From Chamaecyparis obtusa (taxonomy: Eukaryota; Streptophyta; Pinopsida; Cupressales; Cupressaceae): a stretch of DNA of 64,000 nt. Under the pieces are notes generated by a model. That model did no database searches, was not told the origin of the DNA, and worked only from the letters and a program-made list of their open reading frames with translations. Both the position numbers and the translations under genes were made by a program. The stretch covers positions 124,001 through 188,000 of the forward strand of contig BSBK01002930.1 of NCBI GenBank assembly GCA_027943335.1, read 5' to 3'. Shown in pieces: positions 35,566-48,059 of this stretch; position 1 is the stretch's first letter, and each line of letters opens with the position of its first letter.

Positions 35566-36834
35566 TTAGGTGGAGGTACCGATGTCACCCAATCCAATGG
35601 ATGAGGTTTCACCAACTGCATTGCTTGATGTAGCATTTTCATTTGATGCCTTTCTCCATATAGTATTTCTAATTCTCATGATGTCTATAATTGTGTTTCC
35701 TCTTTCAAATATGTGTCCTTCTTCTGGTGCTCGGTCTTTGCAATCCTTGCTTAGATGACCGACTCTATGACAATGTAGGCATTCCATTCCAGTGCCTATC
35801 CAATTTCTTGATTTTCCATTCCATCTTTTCCTCATACAATTTGCTGCAATATGTCCATACCTTCCACATATTGTACAGTTATCCCATGTATTGTAATCCC
35901 AAATGTAAGCATTACCTTGTCTCTTTGATTGATAAGGTTTGTTCTTTTGTTTCGGTGCCCATACTTGATTTATCTTTGCCTTGCACTCTTGTAAAGTGTG
36001 TCCAAGTTTGTTGCAGGTATAAAAAAGTTTCTCCACGGTATGATTGTTAGAAATATTATTCATCTTATAACTACACTCATATGCTTGATGACCAAATTTA
36101 CCACAGTGATAGCAATAACCATTAAACTTAGGAGTGACTTTAGGTTTACCTTGTGCTTTACTCCTACATATGTTTGAAGTATGTCCTGGTTTGCCATGGT
36201 GATAGCATGTCAACGTCTTGGGTCTATGATTTTAATTGTTGTTAACCTGTTCAACTTGTTTGGATGATTCACCTTGCTTGGTATAGCCTAATCCAGTGGT
36301 GCTTCCAAGTCTTCTTTGATAAATCAAAAAATCATCAACTTCCTTTGAACTGTCTTCAGCCTTTTTCATCATCTCATTGTGTTGTAGCTGCATCTTTACT
36401 TCATTTCTTAGTTTCTCATTTTCTTCCCTGAGTATTCCAATATCTTCAATTTTTCCTCTATCCTCAATAGCTCAATTCCTTTCATTTTCAACTTGTCTAG
36501 CATTATTCATCACATCAATCATTCTTACCATCTGTGATTCTTGACCAATCTACAAGGCTTTTACTTGTTCATTAAAATAAAGATTTTTCTCAGATAAATT
36601 AGATATAACACTCTCAGAACCATCAGATGTACTTCCTGAACTAGATCCTAAATTCTCAAATGGATCATCAATCTCCTCTTCATGATAATTTATCTCACAC
36701 TCCCTGATAGCCATGTTCTTTTTCTATACTAGTAACTTTTTAAATTCATCCTTGGCATGGTTGTATTTTTCAATGAACATCTCCATCTGGATCTTTTGAT
36801 TCTCTATTGTCTTGTCCAGCTTGAATCTCTCCAT
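35566..36834 (-). pseudogene. Element C gag: coiled coil plus five knuckle units
   Basis: Begins at ATG 36834 (MERFKLDKTIENQKIQMEMF), about 50 bp after the PBS. The N-terminal half is a charged coiled coil with ILREENEKLRNEVKMQ, broken by several stops. The 216-codon C-terminal part (35566-36213) has five knuckle units in a row: CYHHGKPGHTSNIC (second Cys lost), CYHCGKFGHQAYEC, FYTCNKLGHTLQEC (first Cys lost), CTICGRYGHIAANC and CLHCHRVGHLSKDC. FNGYCYHCGKFGH matches FNGYCYSCNK of B. So B and C share a multi-knuckle gag type different from the single-knuckle gag of A and L. Confidence 0.82.
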
Positions 36835-36883
36835 GATTAGATCTTTAATCTTTAGTGGTTAAACTGTCCAATAAGATATCTGA

Positions 36884-36895
36884 GCTCCGATACCA
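36884..36895 (-). other. Primer-binding site of element C
   Basis: GCTCCGATACCA on the plus strand is TGGTATCGGAGC on the element strand, one change from TGGTATCAGAGC, two bases from the LTR. Confidence 0.85.
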
Positions 36896-36897
36896 AT

Positions 36898-37383
36898 TGT
36901 TGGAATGGAGAGATAGGGTACTGAGAGGGGAGGGGTGAATTAGTGCCCTCCAAAACATTAACTTCCAAAACTCAATCAAAAAATAGTATTAACTTCATTT
37001 ATAACTTGAATCCACTATATGCATCATTCATTCAATTAACTTGTAAAAGTAAATAGCATGAAATCAAAAATAAATCAATCACATAACACAAGTATTTTGG
37101 TAATGCAGAACCCCTTGTTAGAAGGTAAAAACTGTGGTGGGGATGAGACCCACAAATTATTCACTACTGCATATAATAAAGTTTTTCAGTTAAGGCTACA
37201 ATTTTTTATCACTTCTGGCGATCTTACCCTGTTAGGAGTGACAATTAGATCAACTAGATCTACCTAATTATAGGATTTTAACAACACTACTTGAGTGTGC
37301 ACTCAATTAAGAGATTTACATAAAGACTGTTAGGTCTACTCTGTTAAGATATTTTTGCTAACTCTGTTACAATGATTAGAAAA
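36898..37383 (-). repeat. Element C 5' LTR, first piece
   Basis: 486 bp aligned with 29779 onward, including the hairpin at 37137-37153. It stops at ...TGATTAGAAAA, where element J begins; GAAAA (37379-37383) is the presumed left TSD of J. Confidence 0.85.
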
Positions 37384-37528
37384 TGAATAGGAGTAAAATG
37401 GATTCACCTCTATTCAAATGTATAGGTAGGAAATATGAGATCTATTCTCAAATTCGGATTCCCCAAAGAAGAGATCCAATTTGATCAACCAAGAGGTTAA
37501 TACACAATCAAATCAATTTATGAAGAAT

Positions 37529-37591
<63 letters not shown>

Positions 37592-39045
37592 TCCAATATT
37601 TCCCTATAAAGGAAATTGTGCTTGGAATATAAAATAATTGAAATAAAAATACTAACCTAAAATTAGGGCAGATCTAGAAAATGTCAAATTCTGATGTCTA
37701 TGTACACTTTCAGGAAAATCTGAAACTTGTCCTGGATTGGAAATGCCAAGATAGAGAAAACCCAGAAATCTTTCTCCAAGATGGCTCAGGTCAGGTTTGA
37801 TCCTCATAAAAGGTCAAATACTACATTCTTTATTTGAAGTCCGATTCAAATTCTGTTCATAGATCTCAGAAGTTTGCCGAAAAGAGTTTCCAAATTCACT
37901 CTTAGATCTGAAATTCCACACCTGTACCTACAAGAAAATGGGGGTTTTTGTTGTATGGGTGGTTTGCCTTGGTCAAACCCCAATTTAGGAATTAACCTTG
38001 AAATTGAATTGAAATATATTGTGCATAAACAAAGTAATTGAAACAAATCACCTCGCTTATGTTGAAGTCCTTGTAGAGGATTTGAATCCTCAAATCCACA
38101 AGTAGGAATGAATGCAGGATGTCTCCAATCAATGGTATTTGATCTTCAACACCAATCTTGATTTGATCTTTGCATATGAGAAGGCTTGAATGAATGGAGA
38201 AGGATGGATCTTCAAGGGGGCTCCAAAGAGATTGAATCCTTCAATGACTAACAATGGATCTCCTTGATGGATGGATGCTTGAGCACTTGAAAGCTTGAGG
38301 ACTTGCTTGAATTCACTTGCTTGCACTTGAGAGCTTGCACATGAAATTACTTGAGCATGAAAACTTGAGATGAGATGTGAAAATGAGAGAGGAAGGCCTC
38401 CTTTTATAGTGAACTAGGGCACACTCCTCTAGAGGGGCCAACTTGGAGAATTAAATCCCAATTAGGTCCTCACCTTTAGAAAATAGACCTAGATTAAATG
38501 CAATTAAAGGATTTACCATCCCGAAACCCGAAATGGCCGACCCAGAGTTGGAAAAATAAATCTCTCGAAAGCCCGATGCCTAGAAATAATGGAAATTGAA
38601 GATTTGAAGGAAGGGGTCAAAATCAAGGTTGGACCTGACCTAGTCAGGTTTGACCTCAAATCTAACCTTGGTCCCAGATTGACTCAGAACCAAGTCAGGA
38701 GGTCCCGGGGATGCCCAGAAACTTACAATAGATGCCAGAACAGGATAGAATGTCAAGGATAGACATAAAATCCTATGATTACTATGATAAAGGCTAGGAG
38801 GATCTATTTCTAAATCCTACCTAGAAAATAGAGCCATGGAAGAGGGAAATTCAGTTGAATCTTTAAGATTCTAACCCTAATTTCACCTAAAATGAAGAAA
38901 TCAAGCACAGGGAAGAAGTGGAAAGCGGGGAGAAAAATCCAATGCATCCAAAGACCTGATCAAGGTGCTTGACATGACCCCAAACCACTTACTCGGAGGG
39001 CTAAATGCTCTTATCATGGAAGTCCTTCCATTTTAAGATGATACA
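37384..39045 (-). repeat. Element J 3' LTR
   Basis: 1662 bp, TGAATAGGAGTAAAATGG to AAGATGATACA. It matches the K 5' LTR (60921-62564) along its whole length and the J 5' LTR (63473-64000) as far as the window allows. It contains an expanded (GA)27 microsatellite at 37535-37588 where the J 5' LTR has only about 4 units. A TTTTATAGTGAACTAGGGC stretch near 38402 is also kept in the other copies. Confidence 0.85.
37535..37588. repeat. (GA)27 microsatellite in the J LTR
   Basis: Pure GA repeat of 54 bp. The matching position in the J 5' LTR (63624-63631) has four units, and in the K LTRs the tract is shorter still. Confidence 0.95.
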
Positions 39046-39318
39046 TTAATCCTCCACGTTAGCAAGAGTATGGACTCGATGCAAACTCTTGGTAAAAGAG
39101 ATTAGAAAGAAAAGATAATCTTATCGTAATCCAAGGGACAAAGAGAAACCTTAAGCCCACAGGGACTCAAGTCTTCGTTGACTCCTAGATCACAATAAGA
39201 GAAACATCTCTAGAGAGAGAAAGAAGGTGTGATTACCTTGCCGAATAAGAACTTATGTCCCATTGTGAACCACACAGGAAAATGGTGCAACTGCAAAGAT
39301 ACAAAACCTGATACCAAT
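39046..39318 (-). other. Element J internal fragment, left of array L
   Basis: Non-coding internal DNA next to the J 3' LTR. TTAATCCTCCACG at 39046 could be the PPT complement. Bases 39148-39300 are a 153-bp copy of 51615-51767. The last bases (39307-39316) are CCTGATACCA, a PBS-like end of a lost copia internal region abutting LTR-a. Confidence 0.6.
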
Positions 39319-40439
39319 TGTTAGAAAGTAAAGACCACCAAGATAACTGAGAGGGGGGGGTGAATCAGTTATCTGATAATTAAACCATTTATCAAATTCA
39401 ATATCAACTTCAACATCTTTAAACCATATAATCAATGCAGTAACCAACCATAGAAAGATAATCATACACAATGACACAATAACACAAGATATGTTAACTA
39501 GGGAACCTCTTGATCAAAGAGTAAACCCCGGTGGGAATGATGCCCACAAAATGATGTACCAATATGAAATTTTCTTGTGAAAGGATGGACCCTGTTAGGA
39601 GTTAAGGAAGACAGAAGGACCACTGCCCAAATAGATTCAAGGCAAGATCTCTGAACTCACTGTCCAACAGATCTTAGGATTATTCAACCAAATGATATGA
39701 AATACATTACCTCCTTCACACGGTGCCAAAATCGCACTCTCTGCTACACAATATCACAAATCCAGATCTCTGTACTTCACAAGTCTTCCTTCATCACTCA
39801 ATTAGCTCTATTCTTCACCTCATGCATATATTCACATCAAAACTTTCACAATTTCATATCACAACTATTACAATATCATCTTACAACAAGGAAAACATTC
39901 CTTCCTTTATACCACACTCAAATAATTCCAAATGAGTCGGCATCCAAATATAAAATAATAATTTCAACACGCTACATCAAAATTACATAAAAACTGTCAG
40001 TTTCCAGATACAATAACTTTCCAATTGTGTGACCTCAAAGTTTGCAGTGTAAACCACATCACCACCAATGAGTCTCAAACTTCCCTTTAACTACGCAGAA
40101 TCAAATTCCATCCCGATTAGGAGATATCCTCTGATTACCAAAAATAGCTACTCAAGAACACTACCAGAATACTTCTTCCACCAAAATACTTATAACTTTC
40201 ATGAATAAATGAATTTATTTTTGTGCTCTTAACCATAGGCTAATAACACACCAAAGAACATACCATCAATTGTGCATAACTCAATTTGCAATATAACATG
40301 TGCGCAAAACAAAACTGTGCCTGCTTCTCTGCTAAACTCCAGAATATCACTATGTTGACATCAATGACAATCATAGCCATGAATGCAACAACCACTACTA
40401 CAGAATGACTACCAAAGGCTTCAACATTCATTCTTAACA
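39319..40439 (-). repeat. Array L, LTR-a
   Basis: 1121 bp, TGTTAGAAAGTAAAGACC to TTCATTCTTAACA. The hairpin GTGGG/CCCAC is intact at 39531-39547. It has a PPT on its right (as a 3' LTR should) and a PBS-like CCTGATACCA on its left (as a 5' LTR should), so it once served two units. Confidence 0.85.
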
Positions 40440-41430
40440 ATCTCCCCCATTGGCATTGATGGCAACAAAGATGAAAAACATCCAATGTTACAAAAATCCA
40501 GTCATTATTACTCAACTGCTCTGCTGCTCTTCATGAATCAAATCTTGCTTTCTTTTCCTATTCAGTCTCTCCAACAAATGTAGTTCCTCAATGTTTTTCA
40601 TGATTCTCTCCCCCATTGACATCAATCACAGAAATTCTATCACTATGTCAAACAATAGCTCAATGTCAAAAGACACTGTTCAGAAAAAAAATATATTCAC
40701 TAGAGTCCTCAATGACTCAGCTTAAATACACATACTTCCCCATAGAGGAAGTACCAACATCAAATCCGGAAAATTGATAGGGCCATAAACCACTGGATAG
40801 ATGCAACCATCTACATCTTTACTCAAAAGTAGGCTGGGGCATAACCCCAAGCATACCTCTCAAATACTCAAATGTATCCTTAGGCAAAGGCTTTGTAAAT
40901 ATATATGCTATTTGCTACTTTGTGCTTATGTACTCCAGTCTGACTTCTTTCTCAACAACTTTCTCTCTTACAACATGATACTTGATCTCTATATGCTTAG
41001 TTTTAGAATGTAATACAAGATTCTTAGACATACTAACTATACTGGTGTTATCACAATGTATAACAATAGGCTCATCAAACTGAATTCCATTATCCTTCAA
41101 CATTTGCTTCATCCAAATTATCTAGTTACAATTGTTTGTTGCTGCTACATACTCTGCTTTTGCTGTACTCTGTGAGATACAATTCTTCTTTTTTCTCAAC
41201 CAAGAAACTAATCTTCCTCCAAGAAAAAAGGCTCCACTACTGGTGCTTTTCTTATCATCAACGTTACATCCCCAATTAGCATCAGTATATGCACATAGGG
41301 TAAAATCATCAAAAGTTTCATACCACAATCCATAGTCCATTATGCCTCTAAGATATCTCAATATCCTCTTTGCTACTGCATAATGTGACTCTCTAGGTTC
41401 AGCTTGAAATATTGCTACCATTCAAATTGA
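40440..41430 (-). pseudogene. Array L unit 1: RNase H and 3' end
   Basis: PPT complement ATCTCCCCCA at 40440, 3' non-coding DNA to about 40830, then RNase H pieces at 40915-41112 (VIHCDNTSIVSMSKNLVLHS) and 41122-41421 (MVAIFQAEPRESHYAVAKRI, TDANWG, KKSTSSGAFFLGG). They are in one frame with a stop between them, but in a different frame from the RT upstream, so a frameshift lies at 41421-41616. Confidence 0.85.
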
Positions 41431-42400
41431 ATGTTGTATATCTGGTCTATATGTGTCAAGTACTGCAATCCACCAATCATGGATCTGTATTTCTTTTTCT
41501 CAACTGCTGGTGTCTCATCTTTACTAGATAGTTTATGTCACGTAACCATAGGTGTTCCAACTGGTTTACAATTCTCCATACCAAATATTTTCAACAAATC
41601 ATTCAAGTACTTTGTCTAACTTACAAAGATACCATCTTTATTTTTTGTTATCTGTAATCCCAAAAAGTATTTCATTTCTCCAATCATACTTATTTCAAAT
41701 TTTGTCTTCATTTCATCAACAAATTTGTCACTAGCTTCATCTTCTCCTCCAAAAATAATGTCATCAACAAAAATAACTATAACTAACAATCCATTCTTAA
41801 TTTCTTTTTTGTACAAGTTACTATCAGCTGTTCCTTTTGTAAATCCCAATTTTAACAAATACTTATCCAATCTAGCATACCAAGTTCTAGGTGCTTGCTT
41901 TAGTCCATACAATGCTTTCTTTAGTTTACATGCCATGTCTCCTTCTTGAGTTAAAGGAAAACCTTCAGGCTGCTCAATGTAGACTTCTTCTTCTAATTCA
42001 CCATTCAGAAATGATGACTTCACATCCATCTGATACACTTTGAATTTCTTAAATGCTGCATAAGCTAAAAATATTCTTACTGCTTCAAGTCTTGCCACAG
42101 GGGCAAAAGTCTCTTCATAGTCAATTCCTTCTTGCTGTGAGTATCCCTTACATACCAATTTTGCTTTGTTTCTAATTACTTCTCCTTGTTCATTCATCTT
42201 GTTCCTAAATACCCATTTAGTTCCAATCACATTTTTTTCTTTAGTTCTAAGGACCAATTCCCGTGTCTTGTTCTTTTCAATCTGATCCAATTCTTCTTTC
42301 ATAGATTTAATCCAATGTTCATCTTCACAAGCTTCATTAGTAGACTTAGTATTAATTTGAGAAATCAGACATAAATGTACCTTCTTTCTAGTCATAACTC
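41431..42400 (-). pseudogene. Array L unit 1: reverse transcriptase
   Basis: Part of a 458-codon open stretch (41616-42992). It has [57 protein letters not shown] and [10 protein letters not shown]. The FVDD box is kept. A stop follows IFVS at 41616. Apart from that the RT fold region is uninterrupted, which makes unit 1 the better preserved pol in the array. Confidence 0.9.
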
Positions 42401-43791
42401 CTTTGTCCAAACTTCCAATCACTTGTTTAACAAGATGATGTCTTGATATATACCTGTTAGGTGTCATAGTCACTGATCTTTCTTCAACTATAGATTCTTC
42501 TCGAAATTCTTCTCTATTTTCTTCAACATGACTTTCATTCAACAATTCACTGTCAGTCTCAAAAAATTGTTCAGTAGTTTCAATGTTAGGTTGAGCATTA
42601 TTTCCTTCATCAGATTCATAATCAAGCATTCTTTCCTGAATTTTGAACATTTCATCAACTTTTACATTTGCACTTTCAACAATAGTCTTAGTTTTCTTAT
42701 TGTAACATCTATATGCTTTTCTTTTCAAAGAATATCCAAGAAATATTCCTTCATCACTTCTAGGATCAAACTTTCCTATATCATCATCTCTCTTAATATA
42801 ACATTTCCTTCCAAAAATTCTAAAATACTTAACTGAGGGTGCATGTCCAAACCACAATTCATAAGGTGTCTTGTCTGTGTTTGCTTTGATTTGTACTCTA
42901 TTCATTGTACATATTGTTGTATTTACTGCTTCTCTCCAAAATGTCTTTGCCAAATCACCTTCAAACAACATAGCTGTAGCTGCTTTAGTCACTGATTTGT
43001 TCCTTCTTTCTGCAATACCATTTTGTTGAAGTGTTCTAGGGGCTGAAAACTATCTCTTAATACCATTTATTTCACAAAAGGTGTTAAACTCTTTAGATGT
43101 AAATTCTCCTCCTCTATCAGATCTCAAACATTTAATCCTCATTCCTGATTAATTCTCAAGTTTATTCTTCATCACCTTAAACTTATCAAATGCTTCAGAT
43201 TTTTCTTTCAAAAATGCAATCCACATCATTCTTGTAAAATCATCAACAAGAATCATAAAATACCTTTCTCCATAGAATCCTCTAGTCCTAGTAGGACCGC
43301 TCAAGTCTCTATGAACAATCTCCAACTTTTCTATAGATGTGAACTTCTTGCTAGGAAATGAACTCTTTTACTGCTTAGCCATCACACATTCCTTGCAAAT
43401 CATGTTAGTAGGCTTCATAATCTTAGGTAAATCTCTTACTGCAAGTGTAGAACTCACTTTCACAATATTATCAAAGTTTATATGACAAAACCTTCTATGC
43501 CATAACCAACTATCATCAATCTTAGTCATCAAACATGTCATCTCAGTAGGGTTCAACTGAAATACATTACCTCTAGTTCTAGATCTTGTTCCAATTAGAT
43601 TTCCATCTTTATCCTTAATCACACAAGTTTTCTCAGTAAACCAAACTTGATATCCTTTATCCACTAACTGTCCAACACTCAAAAGATTATGTTTCAATCC
43701 ATAAAAAATGTAAACTTCATCAGTATTAGTCTTTCCATCAAGAGTAATAGATCCTATACCTTTAATCAAACAATGTAACTTTCCAATTATC
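42401..43791 (-). pseudogene. Array L unit 1: integrase and pre-integrase, truncated
   Basis: One frame from 43769 to 41616 with a few stops. Pre-integrase GIGSITLDGKTNTDEVYIFY (43368-43769), zinc-binding CKECVMAKQ, then the DDE core: HRDLSGPTRTRG with the first Asp (43300 region, His-Thr-Asp changed to His-Arg-Asp), RSDRGGEFTSKEF and [29 protein letters not shown] and GIFLGYS follow. Gag, protease and PBS are missing: at 43770-43791 the sequence runs straight into LTR-b, which has itself lost about its first 15 bp. Confidence 0.88.
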
Positions 43792-44981
43792 CCCCAAGAT
43801 AACTAAGAGGGGGCGGGGGGGGGGGGGGGGGGTCGTGAATCAATTATCTGATAATTAAACCATTTATCAACTTCAATAGCTTTAAACCATATAATCAATG
43901 CAGTAACCAACCATAGAAAGATAAGCATACACAATAACACAATAACACAAGATATGTTAACTAGGGAAGCTCTTGATCAAAGAGTAAACCCCAATGGGAA
44001 TGATGCCCATAAAATGATGCACTAATATGAAAGTTCTTTGTGAAAGGATGGACCCTATTAGGAGTCTTATGAAATACATTCAGTACATATGAATCCCTGT
44101 TAGGAGATTGTGAATCCCTGTTAAAAGATTCTAACCCTATTAGGTGTTATGGAACACAGAAGGACCCACTGCCCAAACAGCTTCAAGGCAAGATCTCTGA
44201 ACTCAGTGTCCAATAGATCTTAGGATTATTCAACAAAATAATATGAAATATGTTACCTCCTTCACATTGTGCCAAAACCACACTCTCTACTATACAAGAT
44301 CACAAATCCAGATCTCTGTACTTCACAAGTCTTCCTTCATCACTGAAATAGCTCTTTTCTTCACTTCATGCATACATTCACATCCCAATATCATAATTTC
44401 ATATCACAACCATCACACATCCTTTTACAACAAGGAAACATTCCTTCCTTTATACCACACTCAAATAATTACAAATTAGTCAGCATGCAAATACAAAATA
44501 ATAATTTCAACATGCTACACCAAAATTACATAAAAACTGTCAACTTCTAGATACAATAACTTTTCAATCGTGTGACCTCAAAGTTTGTGCTATGAACCAT
44601 GTCACCACCAATGAATTTAAAACTTCCCTTTAATTGCGCAGAATCAGATTCCATCCTGATTAGGAGATATCCTTTGATTACCAAAAACCACTACTCAGGA
44701 ACACTGCCAGAATACTGCTTCCACCAAAATGCTTATAACTTTCATGAATAAATGAATTTATTTTTGCGCTCTTAACCATAGGCTAATAACACACCAAAGA
44801 ACATACCATCAATTGCGCATAACTCAATTTGCAATATAACATATGCGCGAAACAAAACTGTGCTTGCTTCTCTACTAATCTCCAGAATAACACTATGTTG
44901 ACATCAATGACAATCATAGTCATGAATGCAACAATCACTGCTACAGAATGACTGCCAAAGCTTCATCATTCATTCCTAAGA
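43792..44981 (-). repeat. Array L, LTR-b (short of its first bases)
   Basis: Aligned to LTR-a and LTR-d from CCCCAAGATAACTAAGAGGG onward, ending CATTCCTAAGA. The G-run is expanded to more than 20 bases with one C (about 43809-43832). The leader hairpin is broken here (ATGGG/CCCAT). The next bases, ATTTCCCCCATTGGC, are a PPT with one change. Confidence 0.82.
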
Positions 44982-45404
44982 ATTTCCCCCATTGGCATTG
45001 ATGGAAACATAGATGAAAAACATCCAATGTTCCAAAAATCCAATCACTGCTACTCAACTACTCTGCTGCTCTTCATCAATCAAATCTTGCTTTCTTTTTC
45101 TATTCAATCTCTTCAACAAATGTAGTTCCTCAATGTTTTTCATGATTCTCTCCCCCATTGACATCAATGACAGAAATTCTATCACTATGTCAAATGATAG
45201 CTCAATGTCAAAAGACACTGTTTAGAAAAAAACATTCACTAGAGTCCTCAATGACTTAGCTCAAATACACATACTCCCCCATAGAGAAAATACCAACATC
45301 CAATCCAGAAAATAGATATGGCCATAAAACACTGGATAGATGCAACCATCTACATCTTTACTCAAGATTAGGTTGGCGCATAACCCCAAGCATACCTCTC
45401 AGAT
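44982..45404 (-). other. Array L, short internal fragment
   Basis: About 420 bp matching the first bases after the PPT in units 1 and 2 (for example ATGAAAAACATCCAATGTT and AGCATACCTCTCAGATAC). It holds no coding domain. It joins abruptly to the middle of an LTR at about 45405, an illegitimate junction. Confidence 0.75.
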
Positions 45405-45877
45405 ACACACTACATCAAAATTACATAAAAACTTTCAGTTTCCAGATACAATAACTTTCCAATCATGTCACCTCAAAGTTTGTAGTGTGAATCACGTCAC
45501 CACCAATGAGTCTCAAACTTCCCTTTAACTGCACAGAATTAGATTCCATCCCGATTAGGAGATATCGTCCAATTACCAAAAATAGCTACTCAAGAACACT
45601 GCCAGAATACTACTTCCACCAAAATGCTTATAACTTTCATGAATAAATGGATTTATTTTTGCGCTCTTAACCATAGGCTAATAACACACCAAAGAACATA
45701 CCATCAACTGTGCATAACTCAATTTGCAATATAACATGTGCGCAAAATAAAACTATGCCTGCTTCTCTGCTAAACTCCAGAATATCACTATGTTGACATC
45801 AATGAAAATCATAGCCATGAATGCAACAACCACTACTATAGAATGACTACCAAAGGCTTCAACATTCATTCTTAACA
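45405..45877 (-). repeat. Array L, LTR-c (partial)
   Basis: Right part of the LTR only, from ACACACTACATCAAAATTAC to TTCATTCTTAACA, aligned to about 39967-40439. The U5 side is missing, including the hairpin and G-run. Confidence 0.85.
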
Positions 45878-48059
45878 ATCTCCCCCATTGGCATTGATGG
45901 CAACATAGATGAAAAACATCCAATGTTACAAAAATCCAATCACTGCTACTCAACTACTCTACTGGTCTTCATGAATCAAATCTTGCTTTCTTTTCCTATT
46001 CAGTCTCTCCAATAAATGTAGTTCCTCAATGTTTTTCATGATTCTCTCCCCCATTGACATCAATGATAGAAATTCTATCACTATGTCAAACAATAGCTCA
46101 ATGTCAAAAGACACTGTTCAGAAAAAAAATATTCACTAGAGTCCTCAATGACTCTGCTTAAATACACATACTTCCCCATAGAGGAAGTACCAACATCCAA
46201 TCTAGAAAATAGATAGGGCCATAAAGCACTGGACAAATGCAACCATCTGCATCTTTACTCAAAAGTAGGCTGGGGCATAAGCCCAAGCATACCTCTCAGA
46301 TACTCAAATGTATCCTTAGGCAAAGGCTTTATAAATATACCTGCTATCTGCTACTTTGTGCTTATGTACTCCAGTCTGACTTCTTTCTCAGCAACTTTCT
46401 CCATTACAACATGATACTTGATCTCTATATGCTTAGTTTTCGAATGTAATACAAGATTCTCAGACATACTAACTATATTGGTGTTATCACAATGTATAAC
46501 AACAGGCTCATCAAACTGAATTCCATTATCCTTCAACATTTGATTCATCCAAATTATCTAGTTACAATTGTTTGTTGCTGCTACATACTATGCTTCTGCT
46601 GTACTCTGTGAGATACAATTCTACTTTTTTCTCAACCAAGAAACTAATCTTCCTCTAAGAAAAAAGGCTCCACCACTGGTGCTTTTCTTATCATCAACGT
46701 TGCCTCCCCAATCAGCATCAGTATTTGCACATAGGGTAAAATCATCAGAAGTTTCATACCACAATCCATAGTCCATTATGCCTCTAAGATATCTCAATAT
46801 CCTCTTTGCTGCTGCATAATGTGACTCTCTAGGTTCAGCTTGAAATATTGCTACCATTCAAACTGAATGTTGTATATCTAGTCTAGTCTATGTCAAGTAC
46901 TGCAATCCACCAATCATGGATCTGTATTTCTTTTTCTCAACTGCTGGTGTTTCATCTTTACTAGATAGTTTATGTCCTGTAACCATAGGTGTTCCAACTA
47001 GTTTACAATTCTCCATACCAAATCTTTTCAACAAATCATTCAAGTACTTTGTCTAACTTACAAAGATACCATCTTTATTTTGTGTTATCTGTAATCCCAA
47101 AAAGTATTTCATTTCTCCAATCATACTCATTTCAAATTCTGTCTTCATTTCATCAGCAAATTTGTCACTAGGTTCATCTTATCCTCCAAAAATATTGTCA
47201 TCAACAAAAATAACTATAACTAACAATCCATTCTTAATTTCTTTTTTGTACAAGTTACTATCAGTTGTTCCTTTTGTAAATCCCAATTTTAACAAATACT
47301 TATCCAATCTAGCATACCAAGTTCTAGGTGCTTGCTTTAGTCCATACAATGCTTTCTTTAGTTTACATACCATGTCTCTTTCTTGAGTCAAAGGAAAACC
47401 TTCAGGTTGCTCAATGTAGACTTCTTCTTCTAATTCACCATTCAGAAATGCTGACTTCACATCCATCTGATACACTTTGAATTTCTTAAATGCTGCATAA
47501 GCCAAAAAAATTCTTACTACTTCAAGTCTTGCCACAGGGGAAAAAGTCTCTTCATAGTCAATTCCTTCTTGCTGTGAGTATCCCTTACATACCAATTTTG
47601 CTTTGTTTTTAATTACTTCTCCTTGTTCATTCATCTTGTTCTTGAATACCCATTTAGTTCCAATCACTTTTTGTCTTTAGGTCTAGGGACCAATTCCCAT
47701 GTCTTGTTCTTTTCAATCTGATCCAATTCTTCTTTCATAGCATTAATCCAATGTTCATCTTCACAAGCTTCGTTAGTAGACTTAGGTTCTATTTGAGAAA
47801 TCAAACATAAATGTACCTTCTTTCTAGTCATAACTCCTCTATTTAAACTTCCAATCACTTTTTCAACAAGATGATGTCTTGATATATACCTGTTAGGTGT
47901 CATAGTCACTGATCTTTCTTCAACTGTAGATTCTTCTTTGTTTTCTTCAACATGACTTTCATTCAACAATTCAATGTCAGTCTCAAAAAATTGTTCAGTA
48001 GTTTCAATGTTAGGCTGTGGATTAGTTCCTTCATTGGATTCATAATCAAGCATTCTTTC
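45878..48059 (-). pseudogene. Array L unit 2: RT and RNase H
   Basis: PPT complement at 45878, then RNase H (46351-46857; VIHCDNTNIVSMSENL, TDADWGGN, KKSTSGGAFFLRG). RT (47179-48053) has [58 protein letters not shown] and [10 protein letters not shown], where the residue after FVDD is Asn instead of the Ile in unit 1. A stop follows. A frameshift at about 47665 separates the RT start from its upstream linker. Very similar in sequence to unit 1. Confidence 0.88.

Noticed and set aside
39148..39300. 153-bp flanking repeat as a target-site duplication
   Set aside because: Copia-type integrases make about 5-bp duplications; this must come from recombination or duplication.
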